The position numbers were made by a program, and so were the translations under genes. Shown piece after piece: positions 20,430 through 33,371 of a stretch of 64,000 nucleotides of DNA. The notes beneath the pieces were generated by a model. It had not been told where the DNA came from. It worked only from the letters and a program-made list of their open reading frames with translations, and made no database searches. The stretch is from Echinometra lucunter (lineage: Eukaryota; Echinodermata; Echinoidea; Camarodonta; Echinometridae): contig CM057157.1 in NCBI GenBank assembly GCA_029962745.1, positions 23,492,088 through 23,556,087 on the forward strand, in the 5' to 3' direction. The stretch's first letter is position 1. Every line of letters begins with the position of its first letter.

Positions 20430-22104
20430 CACGGGCGTCGCTAAAGGGGGGGGGGGTGTGGGGGGTGTGACACCCCCCTACTCAAAATTCTTGTCGGCAA
20501 ATTCACGATTGCTGTCGGCAAAAAAAAAAGGAGATAGAGGGAGAGAGAGAGAAAGGAGAGGGAAGAGGAAGGAGGAAAAAAAAAGGAAAAAAGAGGAGTA
20601 AGGTGCCCAAATAGAGTCATATTCGGCTTATTTACTTGTGCATTTTGACGATGAAATAATACTGGTACCACGAAAGAGAGTGTATATTTTTCCTTGCTCG
20701 CTGCGCTCGCTTATATTATATTTAGATACAGGATGTTTTCGGAAAGCAAACACATTCGGCTAGTGAGATGAACACTATATAATCTAGATATCTTTAGGCC
20801 CATCATGTATTTTGATGAAGAAGTATTACTTCTACCATAAAAAGAGTATGTATATTTTTCCTAGCTCGCTGCGCTCGCTCGTATTATATTCAGATACAGG
20901 ATGTTTTCAGAAAGCAAACATATTCGGCAAATGAGATGAACACAAATATATAATTTAGATAAATTATCTTTAGGCCCATCATGTATTTTGATGAAGAATT
21001 ATCACTTCTACCATAAAAAGAGTATGTATATTTTCCTCGCTCGCTGCGCTCGCTCGTGTAATATTTAGATATAGGATGGTCTTAAAAGCAAATAAATTAG
21101 GTAGGAGATGTGACCAAATATATAAAAATAGGTACCTTAAAGGCCAATCGTGTATTTTGATGAAGAACTTTCACTTCTACCATGAAAAGGATTATGAATT
21201 TTTCCTCGCTCACTACGCTCGCTCGTATAATATTCAGATACAAGATGGATTGGGGAAAGCAAACAAGCTATAGGCCCATCGTGTATATTGATGAAGAATT
21301 ATCACCTACCATAAAATAGAGTATATATATTTCTCCTCGCTCGCTGCGCTCGCTCGTATAATATTTAGATACAGGATAGTCTTTGAAAGCAAAGGAATTA
21401 GATAAGAGAGGTGACCAAAATCAAGATATCCAAAAGGCCCATCATGCATTTTTTTATGAAGAACTTTCACTTCTATCATGCAAAGGAGTAAATATGTATT
21501 TTTCCTCGCTCGCTACGCTCGCTCGTACAATATTCAGATACAAGATGGATTTGAGAAAGCAAACGAATTCGACAAGTGAGGTGACCAAATGTACCTGTAT
21601 AAGTTAGATATCTCATAGTTAATACCATCGTGTATTTTGATAAAGAATTGTCACTTCTACCGTGAAAAATAGATTTTTTTCCTCGCTCGCTGCGCTAGCT
21701 CGTATAATATTAAGATTTAGGATGGTCTTTGAAACCGAATGAATCAGGACAGAGAGGTGCCAAATATAATTAATTTAGATATCTTTAAGCCCACCATGTA
21801 GTTTGATGAAGAACTATCACTTAAGTACGTAAGAGAGTGTATATTTTCCCTCGCTCGCTGCGCTCGCTTGTATTATATTTAGATACAGGATGTTTTCGGA
21901 AAACAAACACATTTGGCAAGTGAGGTGAACAAAATATAGTTCAAAAGGAAAATATGAAAGAGGTGCACAATTGAACATGCCTCAATGGGCTTTATACGGT
22001 TGAATTTATCGACGTTGGTCGTCGGCAATCGGTGGCATTATTTGTCGGCAATCTGGCCTCTACACCCCCCCCCCCCCATTCAAAATAGTCTAGCGACGCC
22101 CCTG
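20430..22104 (+). mobile_element. Non-autonomous hAT-like element with eight internal ~170-bp tandem units
   Basis: The ends are CACGGGCGTCGCTA and, read from the other strand, CAGGGGCGTCGCTA. They are flanked by the exact 8-bp direct repeat AGCGTATA (20422-20429 and 22105-22112), which is the hAT signature. Just inside the ends GTCGGCAA occurs twice on each side, a possible subterminal binding motif. The body is a tandem array. The core GCTCGCTGCGCTCGC, or a one- or two-base variant, starts at 20696, 20864, 21039, 21208, 21339, 21508, 21685 and 21853, spacing 168-177 bp apart from one 131-bp unit. There is no transposase frame. Open frames of 65-75 codons inside are chance readings of the array. 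Confidence 0.85.
20690..21945 (+). repeat. Internal satellite-like array, eight units of ~170 bp
   Basis: Each unit contains, in order, the CG-rich core, TATTATATTTAGATACAGGATG, 'GAAAGCAAAC', 'GTGAGGTGACCAAATAT', 'GGCCCATCATGTATTTTGAT' and 'CACTTCTACCATAAAA' or close variants. Units differ by substitutions and small indels, so the array is not recent. The core is itself made of repeated GCTC/GCTG steps. Confidence 0.85.
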
Positions 22105-22112
22105 AGCGTATA

Positions 22113-22342
22113 CAATCATGAGAGAGAAGTAATAATGATTTTTATAGTAGTTTTCTTTGATACGGAGGTCTTTGATTATTTCCGCCTGCAAAGTTTAATG
22201 AAGGATAATAATGATAATCATAATAATGATTATAAAATAGTAATGATAATAATAACAGGAAGAAGGTGGTATTACTGTGATACTGAGTGCATGAGAAACG
22301 AGGACTGATATTATGTTATGAGAATAAATGGAAATGGAAAAA
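22113..22342. other. AT-rich flank of the hAT element
   Basis: Contains short imperfect AATGAT repeats. No gene. Confidence 0.5.
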
Positions 22343-22520
22343 TATACTCTAAGTTTCTTAGATAGGAAATTAATCTAAGTCGATTGTTATTAAGGACAAC
22401 TCCAAAATCAGATTAAGAAATTATGATTAATAAGACTGATTTCTACTGAGTCTATCAGATTTAGATTTTTATCGAATTTTGGAGTTGTCCCTGATTTAAG
22501 TCTACGAAATTATAGAGTGG
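22343..22520 (+). mobile_element. TA-flanked MITE, copy 2
   Basis: Begins TATACTCTAAGTTTCTTAG and ends with TATAGAGTGG next to a poly-G tract. Its interior (AATTTTGGAGTTGTCCCTGA) matches copy 1 closely in the same orientation. Confidence 0.7.
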
Positions 22521-24239
22521 GGGGGGGGGGAGGTGGAATGGACTAAATTGAAGAGAATATCATTGTTCAGTGAAATCAATTGTATAAAAGAAAGCAAAAA
22601 ACAAAAAAAAATCAGATATCATTGATGCACTGCCTCTAAATTAACCAGTTTCAGTTTGTGAGCTGCCAGTCTGATGTGCTTTGACAATAAACCGATAATT
22701 ATCATGATAAATGATTATTCAAGAAATCTATCAGAAGACAAAATAGAAAAGAGCCGTAAGACAGAGAATGAAACTAATTAGGCCTACAAAGAGAAAGCAA
22801 ATAAACAAAGTCAAGAAAAGAAAAGGAAATTCCGAGTTATATTTAAGCAAACTGCACATCCGTGTTTACAAAATATTTGCATTGTAAACAAATATCAAAC
22901 CACTGAGCTTGAATCTTTCAGAACGAGGAAATCCGCAATGTCATGTTCTTTGCAATACACTATACCCCATTATGCATACCCGTATAGCCAACTCCGAGCT
23001 TTGCTGTGACGTCAAGGCTCAAGCGGACCTGTTTAGAGAAAGGGGGTCGAAATAATGGATTTCTTCCTCCTCTAATTATGCTATCCAGTGACGTCACAAG
23101 ACAGATATTGCAATTATATTCCCCTGTTCGTTTGCCAGTCAACAGATCGGATCCCAAGATTTAGCGATAAAATCGATTTTGTTTTGGTATCTTGACTTAC
23201 GTACGGGCAGCGAGGCTAGAAAGTTGCATACTCTTGGAAAAAGCAAAAACTATCACTTCCCTGACTCATCATGCAGATTCATGTGATGATGGAAACAAAT
23301 GACCAGAATATCATTATAATATTTTATGATAATTATTGTATAAATATGTCTCCTCCCGATGAGCACAGACCATTAAGCAGCCTTAAATATCACGGTAATT
23401 AATTGTTCATGATCGTTCACAATATATCATTATGAAAAACAGGACACTTCAAGCTAAAGTCAACTAATTTAGGGTATGGCTTATTACGTTCTCAACAAAC
23501 AGGACAAAACAATGCAAAATAATGATGAATATTCGAAAGCTTTAATCATGATTAGCCAGAGCTTTATGTTCACTTATTCAGTTTTCAATGAATTACTTTT
23601 ATGAATGATATCATATATTGTATATAAAAAAACATACATGTGCATAAACAGAATTAATTAGCATATTTTCGTCAATATAAAGATAAGCAAATAAGACTGT
23701 ATTCATTTGGTTTCTCTTTTTCTCTCTCTCTCTCTCTCTCTCTCCTTTTCTCTCTCTCCCCCTGCAGTTCATCGGGAGGCTAGCTCGTTCAATTAGTAAT
23801 AAATATCAAGGGATTAGAGAGTAATGAATTTTCTTCGTAAGACATAACCAATATTGGATGAATACTGTAGCGCTGAAGTTCAGACCATTATTATCATGAA
23901 CTGCCTCTTGTAAATATGAAATTCATTCCCATTCGGCTAGTTGGACGCCAGTTAGATACTGCTCATTATTTCTTCGGAAAAGACGTTGGAGAATCAGAAA
24001 ATGTATAATGTGACCAATTTGTAACTTAGTGTCTAGATAAATTGTTTAATTTCTCGTAAAAATTACAAAATTACAAAATTTCAGTCTTTACATGGTTATA
24101 GGTTGTATTTTTTATCATGCTGTTCTCTTCGAAATGTAGATATCTTCTTTGGAATTGATATTGTAAAGAATGAAATCTTATTTTGTGTATTTTTTGCTGC
24201 GTTAACATTGTAAAAATCTTTGAGGGAATATATAAATCC
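22521..24239. other. Intergenic sequence; no gene recognised
   Basis: Contains a (CT)n run at about 23713-23743. Several GTGACGTCAC-like palindromes occur between 23000 and 23110. No exon supported. Confidence 0.55.
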
Positions 24240-24500
<261 letters not shown>

Positions 24501-27430
24501 TTGTTGTTAATCCTTAAAGAATAGGAAAGGATTCATTGCAGAAAACTTTGATAAATAATCATATAACTTTTAATTTCACAGCAACTGTGGCCACACACTA
24601 AGGGTGCAGAGTATTTGGAAAGACGTGATGAAATAAAATATCCATATGTTTTGATCGCATTTTATTGTACTTTTTTGTAGGGAAAAGTAAATATTTTGTT
24701 TTGTTTGACTCAGTAATTACAAAAAAATAACGTAAAATATTTGCTGTATTTGATGTAATCACAGACAGTCCTAAAGAGACACTTGCATCTTTGTATGTCT
24801 AAACTATAATCATCTTTGTAGAATAGACCTGTTTATTAATGCAGGTATAGGCCTATTCAAAATTTATATACGTTTCTCTCAAGTCTCCAGATGTTTAACC
24901 TGTTATGCATAATGACATCTGAATTGATGGAATCCAGTTTGTATGTTTTAGTTGATGCTATGTTGGGCAAGTCTACGGCAAGGGAAACTATTGGTTAACA
25001 ACTATGAATAAAATCACTGAACAGGTCTCTTGCAGGTACAATACTTACATGTAATGTAACTTGGGAAACTAATGCATAGGAAGTCACTGTACTTTGCTCG
25101 TGATCAATTAAAAAAAAATGAATAGATAAGGGTATGAACGAAGGATATAGAGCAGACAAATAGAACGTAAAGTCAAGGATGTAAATAAAGAAGACTCAGC
25201 TTCTTTTGTAGAGGTCAAGTGAAGATCAAGATTTCACCCCTCCTTTTTCTATTTTCTTGTTTGCACTCGTCATCATGTACCGCGATTGGATGGTACTCCA
25301 TACTACGAAAGAGTGCATCTTCCGCTTTGCATGGTGACGTCAGATGAGTGGGATGAAGAGCTCGCTGGAGTAAATTCTCGAGTATGTACAGCTGTACACG
25401 TTCCTCGTAGCAGCATGCATCTCATAAGATCCATGGTAGCAGCAATCAGATACAACGCTGTACAGCGAATCTGGGTGACGTCACTACCCATGTGATGAGT
25501 CTCATGACAATAAGAGAATAGTCTGGAAACCCATTTAGTAGGTTCATCCAAGTTTGAAGCTCCTTGGTTCATCGTTGTAACAGGAAATAGAAGGTCTGAA
25601 CTGTGATGTTTCGACACTCCTAGATCTGTACTGTACCTGATGCTGCATAATCAAAGACTACCAATGCCAGAGGGGACACTGAGCGGTGGAATAAAGTATA
25701 AGTGGCAAAACAGCGTCTGTGAATGCAGACTAAGATGAAAGGATGACCCCCGAAAGGTTACACGTGTGCAAAAAGTGTCCTTCTCAAGTTCAGAGCTCGC
25801 CAAGAAAGAAAAAACAACACTAAACGGTTCCAATGTCAGTCTGAAAGTAATGATTCCGACGAGTGCCATTGCAGCCGATGACACTGAACAATTTCCAAGA
25901 GCTGTGAACTATGCCAGTATCCCTCCCGGCCTCGGGAAAACCCCTTTTCATCTTTGAAGAAAAGAAATAGAAGAAAACGGAGGGCAGCTTTGCTTTCTTG
26001 TGCATACTAACAAACAAGAAAAACAACAAAATTAGATAAAACAAAACAAACCAAACGAACACCTCCCAAACCCACACAATCATTTCGAAGGAAAACAATT
26101 GTTTGGATGAAAGCACCTTCTTCCACCCCCCCCCCCCTCCACCCCCACCACCACCACCTCTGCAATCATGCTCATGTTTAGGCCTACTGTTTTCCATCCG
26201 ATAGAGCTGATTAATATAACGATAATAATAAGATAATATTTTTTTGAAAATAAAAAACTTGCTCACTTCTTTCTAGGCTATATTGGCATATCCATGATTT
26301 ACTTTATTGGAAGTGTAGTTATGCCAATACAGTATAGGCCCTATTTTATAAAAGTGGATTTTTTTTCCAATTTTGTGTAGCATGCATGCCATAATTTTGG
26401 CTATATTTCCTTCATGCATTTCAGAGTGTGCTAAAACGAAAACATAAAAAGACAGGTGAGTATTTCTTCTGAATATATCTCACCATCGAAGAATAATAAT
26501 AATCATTATTATTTTTACACGTTGCTGTTTACAGGATTAATCTTTACGAATCATGATTTTGAAACTTCAATTTCCAAGAGTGCAGAGGGATGTGATAGAA
26601 GGTCGACATGCGGGGAAGGTGGCTTTCTTGAAGAAGTATTGTGATTATGTTATTAAACAATTTCCCTTTACTTGGTAAGAGATTACATGTTAATGATTCA
26701 TTTTCATAAGAAAGATGATAGATAATTACCTTTTCATGATATTGGTAATGTGCCATGTAACTGCAATAATGCTTTGTAAAATGTAAATAATCATACATGA
26801 ACGTCCAGCATTAGAGGGGAGCCATTTATTTACCAGAGCATTCCTGTAGAGAGGTTGTGGGTTACCACCGCCCCCGCCTTTTACATTTTCTGGCTGCAAA
26901 ATCGACATTCGAAATATGGAATTTATATTCCTTTACTTATTTATTATTGATTGGTTGACTGACTGATTGATTCACTGATTGATTCATTCATCTACTGATT
27001 TGTTTGTTAAAAAATCACTTAATTCATTAGTTTATTTTTGCTTATCAGAGAAAATCGAATGTGAGCATTTTGAATTCCGGCGTGTTTTGTCCTTGTCAAC
27101 AAACCTGATGACGTCATACAAGTGAGAGGGGGAAACTGCTTAACTTTTTGTCGGTTTTCCAAAGTTTTTGAGGTATGAAATCACATCTATATCCAGAGGT
27201 GCAAAATGTATACACCTTCTCGTGTTTGCTGTTGCACCCCCAATGCGTTACCTTCTTAGAAAATTGACTTATGGGGTCAAAGTTCAATCTTTATCCCTCC
27301 CCCCCCCCCCCAAGTTACGTGTCGTCAATGCACAAATCTGCATAATACATAATTATATTGGCCTACGGAAATATCAGTCCTGAAAGAATGAAGAAATTTA
27401 TACATCAGCTTTGACCTGAAAGTTATTGGG
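24501..27430. other. Intergenic sequence; no gene recognised
   Basis: The 25280-25640 part has somewhat higher GC, a 14-bp palindrome TGTACAGCTGTACA (25385-25398) and a 20-base match to a hairpin at 51.4 kb. I cannot support an exon there. A poly-C tract lies near 26127. Confidence 0.55.
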
Positions 27431-28150
27431 AGGTCAATCATATCAGTATAGGCAGGGATGGGGGAATAAAAAAAAATAAATCTTTTCCCCGCAATTCAAC
27501 GTTGTTGTTGTCGGGGTTTTTTTTGAAGGGAAAATGGTCATCGTCAATTCAGAAAAGTTTTTTGTTTTTCCGAGAAAAAAAAAACCACGAAAAAGGAGTA
27601 ATAATTCGAGGGAATAAGGGATGGATGCACGCATGAAACTTATTTTCTTTTCCCCCAAAGCAGAGAAATTTGTTTTGTGTGAAGCACTCTAGATGAGGGG
27701 ATAATGGTTAGCATAATTCGTGAAAGTCTTATTTCTTCCTAAGAAATGTGGAGAAGGGGTAAATCAAGGGATTCGGGATTTGATGCCTGAATGTCCGGAA
27801 AAAAAATCCTCCCCCACCTTTCCGTTTTTTTTTTATTCTTTAGTGATAAACTTTCAGGTTAAGATATTTTGCAATTATGCCATGTAAGTGGTCAGCGTAA
27901 TGTCGGGAAATAGTATTCCTTTCTGCAGAAAAGTGGAGAAGATGAAAATCAAGGTAATTAGAGATGGATGCCTGCTTACGAAACAAATTCTCTTCACCCC
28001 CTGCAGAAGGATGTGTCGGTTTATTATTTTTTTTCTCGAAATGTTCTTAGGTAATGGGTTCATTTTTAAATCGTATGGTCACCGTAAAGTTGTGAGAGGT
28101 TTATTCATGCTGTCTTTCCAAAGAAAATGGAGAAGGGGAACTTGAAGTGT
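27430..28150 (+). repeat. Degenerate tandem repeat, about four units of ~180 bp
   Basis: Related landmarks recur: GGTCATCGTCAATTCAG / GGTTAGCATAATTCG / GGTCAGCGTAATGTCG / GGTCACCGTAAAGTTG at 27536, 27706, 27890 and 28077. 'AAGTGGAGAAG' and 'GATGGATGCCTG' variants follow each. Divergence is high and no coding sense is visible. Confidence 0.6.
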
Positions 28151-28490
28151 CACTTTTTGTAAAAGAAAGAAAGAGAAGAAAAAAAAAAAAAACACCGAAA
28201 ATTATTGATGCACCAAACAATTACAGCCTACCTATTTTCTCATAATCGTGTATTTTCTGGATCTGTACACCATCTACATTCACATTTATTCTGTTTGATA
28301 ATAAATACCCTAACTCTCTTTTCTCAGAGTGACATAGTTGTACATGATTGCTTTGTGTTTTTTAAGCTTTTTTTTTTTTTTAATATCAATAATATTTTGT
28401 GATTTTCCTGATATAGTAACAGTTGTCCCTCCCTCTTTTCTCCTTCACTTTTAATGTTTGCGTCGCCCTCCTGTGAGCAATCTCAGAAGA

Positions 28491-28847
28491 CTAAAGCCCA
28501 GCGCACACCTTACGATACGACTGGCTCACGACTGGTCCACGACGAGGTGAGCCGTGGGGCAGTCGTAAGCCTCGACACCGCACACCTTGCGATTCCAGAC
28601 CTATCTGACTACTCTGACGTCATATCATTTCTGCAGTCTGATTGGCTGGAAGATGGATTGAGCCTGCGATCTCTTGCGATCCAGTCGTGAAGATTCGACA
28701 TGTCAAATCCTTCCGACTACCCTTCCGACTGGCCTCTGACTGGTCTACGACTCACGAAAGACCAGAGCTGTGACGTCACATCTCCTCTCACTCAGTCGTG
28801 GACCAGTCGTGAGCCAGTCGGATCGTAAGGTGTGCGCTGGGCTTTAG
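28491..28847. mobile_element. Inverted-repeat element with ~52-bp termini (CTAAAGCCCAGCGCACACC)
   Basis: The first 52 bases and the reverse complement of the last 52 are nearly identical, beginning CTAAAGCCCAGCGCACACC and containing ACGACTGGTCCACGAC. The interior repeats CGACTGG-like words. Flanks allow a TA or a GAC target duplication, and I cannot decide between them. The frame at 28454-28690 runs across this element and is not a gene. Confidence 0.8.
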
Positions 28848-29870
28848 ACGGATGATGAAAACAGCGGGAGGCATGTGAGTGGTAATAGTGAAAATTTACA
28901 ACAAGCGTGAAAACGAGGCAGATACTTGTGTACGCAAATTTGGAGTTTAAAATGTGGGAAGGGTTCAGGCGGGCGTGCCCCTTCTGAAGCTACTCGTGAA
29001 TTCAGATGTTGAATAACGTTCAAAAACCTACGAAAGCTTGTGAGTTCTATCAACAACGACTACAACTTCTTGTTGACATGATAAATATTGATATGGGTGT
29101 GAGAGCTACCTCTCTATATCACATAACAATGATTACGTAATATATACTTCCGATCCTAATATCGCTTGGTCGCAGCAGGTCAATAAAATGGCGTAGCGAG
29201 CCGTCCAGTCACCTCTAGGGGCACTGATACGAAGGGGGGGGGGGGGGTGGAATCGGTACATAATTTGAATTGATTGATTTGATTGAGTTATTCTTCGCTC
29301 ATGAGTTAGCTGATAGCTGTTTCTCAAGGGGGTCCAAACTAAAACCAAAGAGGTAAAAGGTACAACTTAACAAGGCCAACGAATGATGAGAGGCTGTGAA
29401 GGGGCGGTGCGAGAAGGGGGGGGGGGGGGAGGGAGGGGGAGTCGTAGCATCTCATACCTTACCGTACCTTCCCCCCTCTCACCTTTTCTCTTCCCTTGCT
29501 CTCCCTTCCCCTTTCACGGTTGACTGAGGAGACACGTGCCCCTGTGCCTCCCGTGGCTAAGATAGTGGATCATAATTTCTCCCAGTACATGTATAATAAA
29601 GAGGAATTTTATCTCTCTTTCGATGTAATTATACAATAAGATAAGGTACCGAATCCTTCCCATAAATGAATTATCAACCTTGAAGGCCGATGCAGTTCGG
29701 TTTTGTAATTTGAATCATGAATATCCATCTCGTTCATGACCACTGAGCACTTCAGATATTTCAACATGACTATAGATACGACTATTCATCAAATATCTTT
29801 GTAGCATTTGAGAAAAAAGCAATAGCATAAGAAGAAGGAAAGGAATGAAGAGGGGCAAGAAAGAGATTAA
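28848..29870. other. Intergenic sequence; no gene recognised
   Basis: Contains poly-G tracts at about 29236 and 29418. No exon or RNA gene. Confidence 0.5.
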
Positions 29871-30195
29871 TAATGATGATAATGAAGAATAATAATGATA
29901 ATAGTAATGATAATAATAATACTTATTATCATTATTGTTATTATTATCATTATTATTATTTTATTATCATTATTATTGTTATTGTTATCATTACTATCAT
30001 TAGTAGTAGTGGTAGTATATAGCAGTATATAGTAGTAGCAGTAGTAGCAGTAGTAGCAGTAGTAGCAGTAGTAGCAGTAGTAGCAGTAGTAGCAGTAGTA
30101 GCAGTAGTAGCAGTAGTAGCAGTAGTAGTAGCGGTAGTAGTAGTAGTAATAATAGTAGTAGTAGTAGCAGTAGTAGCAGTAGTAGCAGTAGTAGC

Positions 30196-30259
<64 letters not shown>

Positions 30260-30298
30260 TCATCATCATTATTATCATTATCATTATCATCACTATCA
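29866..30298 (+). repeat. Long compound (AAT)n, (AGC/AGT)n microsatellite
   Basis: AATGATAAT-like triplets give way to a higher-order array of the 9-mer-like AGTAGTAGC and then clean (AGT)n to 30259, ending in ATC repeats. Poly-Leu and poly-Thr reverse frames of about 100 codons are artefacts. Confidence 0.95.
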
Positions 30299-30609
30299 CG
30301 AAATTTCGGTTTACAAGGTAGATGAGCAGATAACAAATTTTAGGAGGTCAGTTATCATGCAAATTACTGGTATTTTGTTGTGTTTTTAGTTATATTGCAG
30401 TAATCACTTCGATTTCACTTTTTCTATTACTCTTATTTACGTACATGTATTTCTACCCAAAGGACCTGTAAGGTACGTACTTACATTGTACCCTATCATC
30501 ATGTTCATTATTGTATCCCTTCGTATTGTAAAATATGTTTGTACCACCACTACGAGAAGATTTCCAGAATGTAGACAATAAATGCATACTTATATTTATT
30601 TAGGATTTT

Positions 30610-31310
30610 TGTTTACATAATGAGTTTCACAATTCCCCGTTTACCTAGTAAGAGACTGTTCTAACATTTCTGAAAACTGGTAGTTCCTCTAAAGTAATTT
30701 TGTACCCGACATGATCGGTGCATCAGATATTGTCATTTACCGATAGGCCATTGATACTTTAAAAAAAACCACAAACAAACAAAAACACTTGCACACGTTG
30801 TTATTCAAATGCCTATAGCATGTTCATTTATTTGATATACGATAAAAGAGCAATGTAGATAAAATGCCTTGCTTAGGGGCATAAGTGCCACGCCGGGAAT
30901 CGAACCCTCGACTCTCGCGTCTCCAGTCAAGCGCCTTAAACCACTCGACCAAGCCGCACCTCTACTAAATAATCGTTGCATGAGATATTGTCATTAACCG
31001 ACAGGTCATTGATACTTCGAGGAGGCTAATTATAACGATTACGTTGATGTTTATCAGCTTTGTTACTTATCCCAAGAATCACATTCTTATTCATGTGGGC
31101 CTAAGTAATCATGGAGGACGGAGGATGAGCATCGTGTGACAAATACAATCACATTTAATTGAGGAATTACTGTTTACGATTCAGTTTCACATACCTGATT
31201 ACCTAGGAAACAGGAAACGTGGAGGCACTAGAATCAACATTGCTCTGGTGGAACATGAAGTTCATATCCCAACAGGTCATTGATACTTAGGGGAGGCCAA
31301 CGGTTTCGTT
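30610..31310 (+). repeat. Degenerate local duplications around a SINE
   Basis: GGCCATTGATACTT / GGTCATTGATACTT recurs at 30746, 31004 and 31275. A GTTTAC...GAGTTTCACA...TTTACCTAG block at 30610 recurs near 31171. A tRNA-derived SINE lies between the first two copies. Confidence 0.5.
30770..30962 (-). mobile_element. tRNA-derived SINE
   Basis: Reverse strand from 30960: GGTGCGGCTTGGTCGAGTGG, with box A TGGTCGAGTGG, then a perfect RNA polymerase III box B GGTTCGATTCC. It continues GTGGCACTTATGCC...GGCATTTTATCTAC, which matches the tail of the SINE at 33.4 kb. The acceptor stem does not pair, so this is not a working tRNA gene. Confidence 0.75.
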
Positions 31311-33105
31311 GAACTCATGATGTTTATCATGGACTGTATATCACGAGAATGATATTACCGTATACGTGGTAAGCTCATGTATCACAGGAGGGGATCGTAT
31401 GAATTTTCGCATGGGGAAAGACTGGGGACAAGCTTAGGGATTTTCACGAAACATTCTCGGTTGTTAACTACGTGTACGAGGGAGGCAACAAGAGGTCAAA
31501 ACATTACGAGAGGTCCAAAAATAAGTGTGGGATTGCGGAATCATATATCATTGCAAAGAAATATGATTCGTTTACACTGAAATAAAAGACATTGCCTTTC
31601 ACGAAAAAAAAAGAAAAAAAAAAAAAACACTTGGCGCAATACCTATAGTGTGAAAAGTGGGCGAAACATTTATGTGGCCATGATGTTTTCAAGCACAAAG
31701 GAAGGGGGCAAATTAGAAAAGCTCCCTGACGTCATTATGAGTTTGTTAAATGAAGGATGTTGGCAGCAGAACTCCATTTACAGGATTAATATGTTGATTA
31801 AAAGACAAGACCAAAAAAAAAAAAAAGACAAAACAAAAAACACTTAAAATAAAAGAAAACAATAACAATAACAATAACGACAACAATACAAAAACGCACT
31901 TACAAAATGGTTATATTGCACACGTAGTTCTTATAATTAGCCTCAGCATTTGTGTGTATTTGAAAAAGTATCAATGGCAAAAGGAGGGCAGTACTTTCAC
32001 GGGGTTAACGCCCTTTCAGCTACACGACGTTTATTTAAAAAAAAAAATTTTGTTCGAGTTTTGTATAATTTCATTCCGAGTGTGAACAGGCTACTTGCTG
32101 TGAAAAACAGGCGTGCAGATGCCCTTTTCTTTCTTTTTAGAAAATGCTTTGCACTGAAAAGCATTAACGTCAACTGAAAAGACCGTGTTTACACAACTAG
32201 TGAAGTTATTTGTCATTTTCTAGATGTGTAAACTCTATAATATTGTGCTACAATAGTATTTTCTACTCATATCGACATTATTAAAAATCGATGAAATAGT
32301 TTATCTGAAAATAAACCTTATACAAGGTCTATTATACGTCCATAAGAGAATTTCAAACGAAAGTCTGTAATTTATCCATTAAGAATTTAACAAAAACGCA
32401 ATCACAGGGGCAGCCGAACTTTTTTTGTAGGGAGGGGGAGGGGGCTAACACCAAGACAGGCGAAGTCCAGGAGCCCCGGCCCTGACGCCCTTGGGTTTTT
32501 GTGGTTTTACTGGTTTATGAGATGAGCAATTTACAATACATATTTTTACATTTAATAGTTTTTAGCCGAATTTTTGGGGGGACTGCAGCCCCCCCCCCCT
32601 CCAGCTTCCGCGGCCCATGAATCATAATGCCACTTCAAGAGGTGTTTGTAGTAGCAAAATTGGAAGTAATTAAATATCCAAGCCTTGACCCTAACCACTA
32701 TTGCACACTGATTTCAACTAGAATTTTGTCATTGTTGTTCTTAGTCAATTCTTGACACTAAAGGAAATGAACAAACTATTTATACTTAACAATTATAGTA
32801 ACAGACGATGAACTACTGTGTTATATTTTTGTATCTAATTTCAAGTCGTATAGATCCTTATCCATACCAATGCAACTTTGTACCTTTCGTTTAAGTCCAT
32901 CCATGGTTTCATGCGTTCTCCGCAGATTTTAGAGAACAGGAAACAATTTGACCATCTCGTGAAGGAATAATACAGAATTTTAACCATGCACCACTTTGTT
33001 TGCTGACATGCATGATCTGTGCCCTAGTATTTGCATATTAATCGTGGGCTTTTGTTTCTGTATAAGTGTTGTTGCTAAATGAAAATCATACATGAATTAT
33101 TATGG
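31311..33105. other. Intergenic sequence; possible old TIR element at 32405-32619
   Basis: The segment 32405-32619 begins CAGGGGCAGCCGAA and ends, in reverse, CATGGGCCGCGGAAGC, with AATCA on both sides. It could be a decayed hAT-like insertion, but the ends are poor matches. No gene elsewhere in this stretch. Confidence 0.35.
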
Positions 33106-33116
33106 TGTTAGGAGAT

Positions 33117-33153
33117 GGAGAGAGAGAGGGGGCGGGAGAGAGAGAGGGAGAGA

Positions 33154-33190
<37 letters not shown>
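33117..33190 (+). repeat. (GA)n microsatellite
   Basis: GAGAGA with GGGC and GGGA interruptions over about 70 bp. The Ser/Leu/Pro reverse frames are artefacts. Confidence 0.95.
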
Positions 33191-33194
<4 letters not shown>

Positions 33195-33371
33195 GGATGT
33201 GGATGGAAAAAAAGAAGGTGTGGGAGAAGGGATAAGGTATGAAGACAAGAGAAATAGACAAAAATTGTTTGTGATAAGCTCGGTATGAAGAGCGGAAATT
33301 TACGTACATGCATCATCATGATCGTCATTCAAAACAAATACAGAAAAGGTGTACCATATGGTGATGGTTAA

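Noticed and set aside
25286..25617. Overlapping frames on both strands in a GC-richer patch, considered as an exon
   Set aside because: No conserved residues, no splice context, and part of the patch is a repeated hairpin sequence.
28454..28690. 78-codon + strand frame
   Set aside because: Lies over the left half of an inverted-repeat element and translates its terminus.
29956..30336. 126-codon Thr-rich and 99-codon Leu-rich reverse frames
   Set aside because: Produced by the (AGT/AGC)n microsatellite.
30887..30960. Possible genuine tRNA gene (Leu/Ser-like)
   Set aside because: Box A and B are good, but the acceptor stem does not pair and the flanking sequence matches the SINE body at 33.4 kb.
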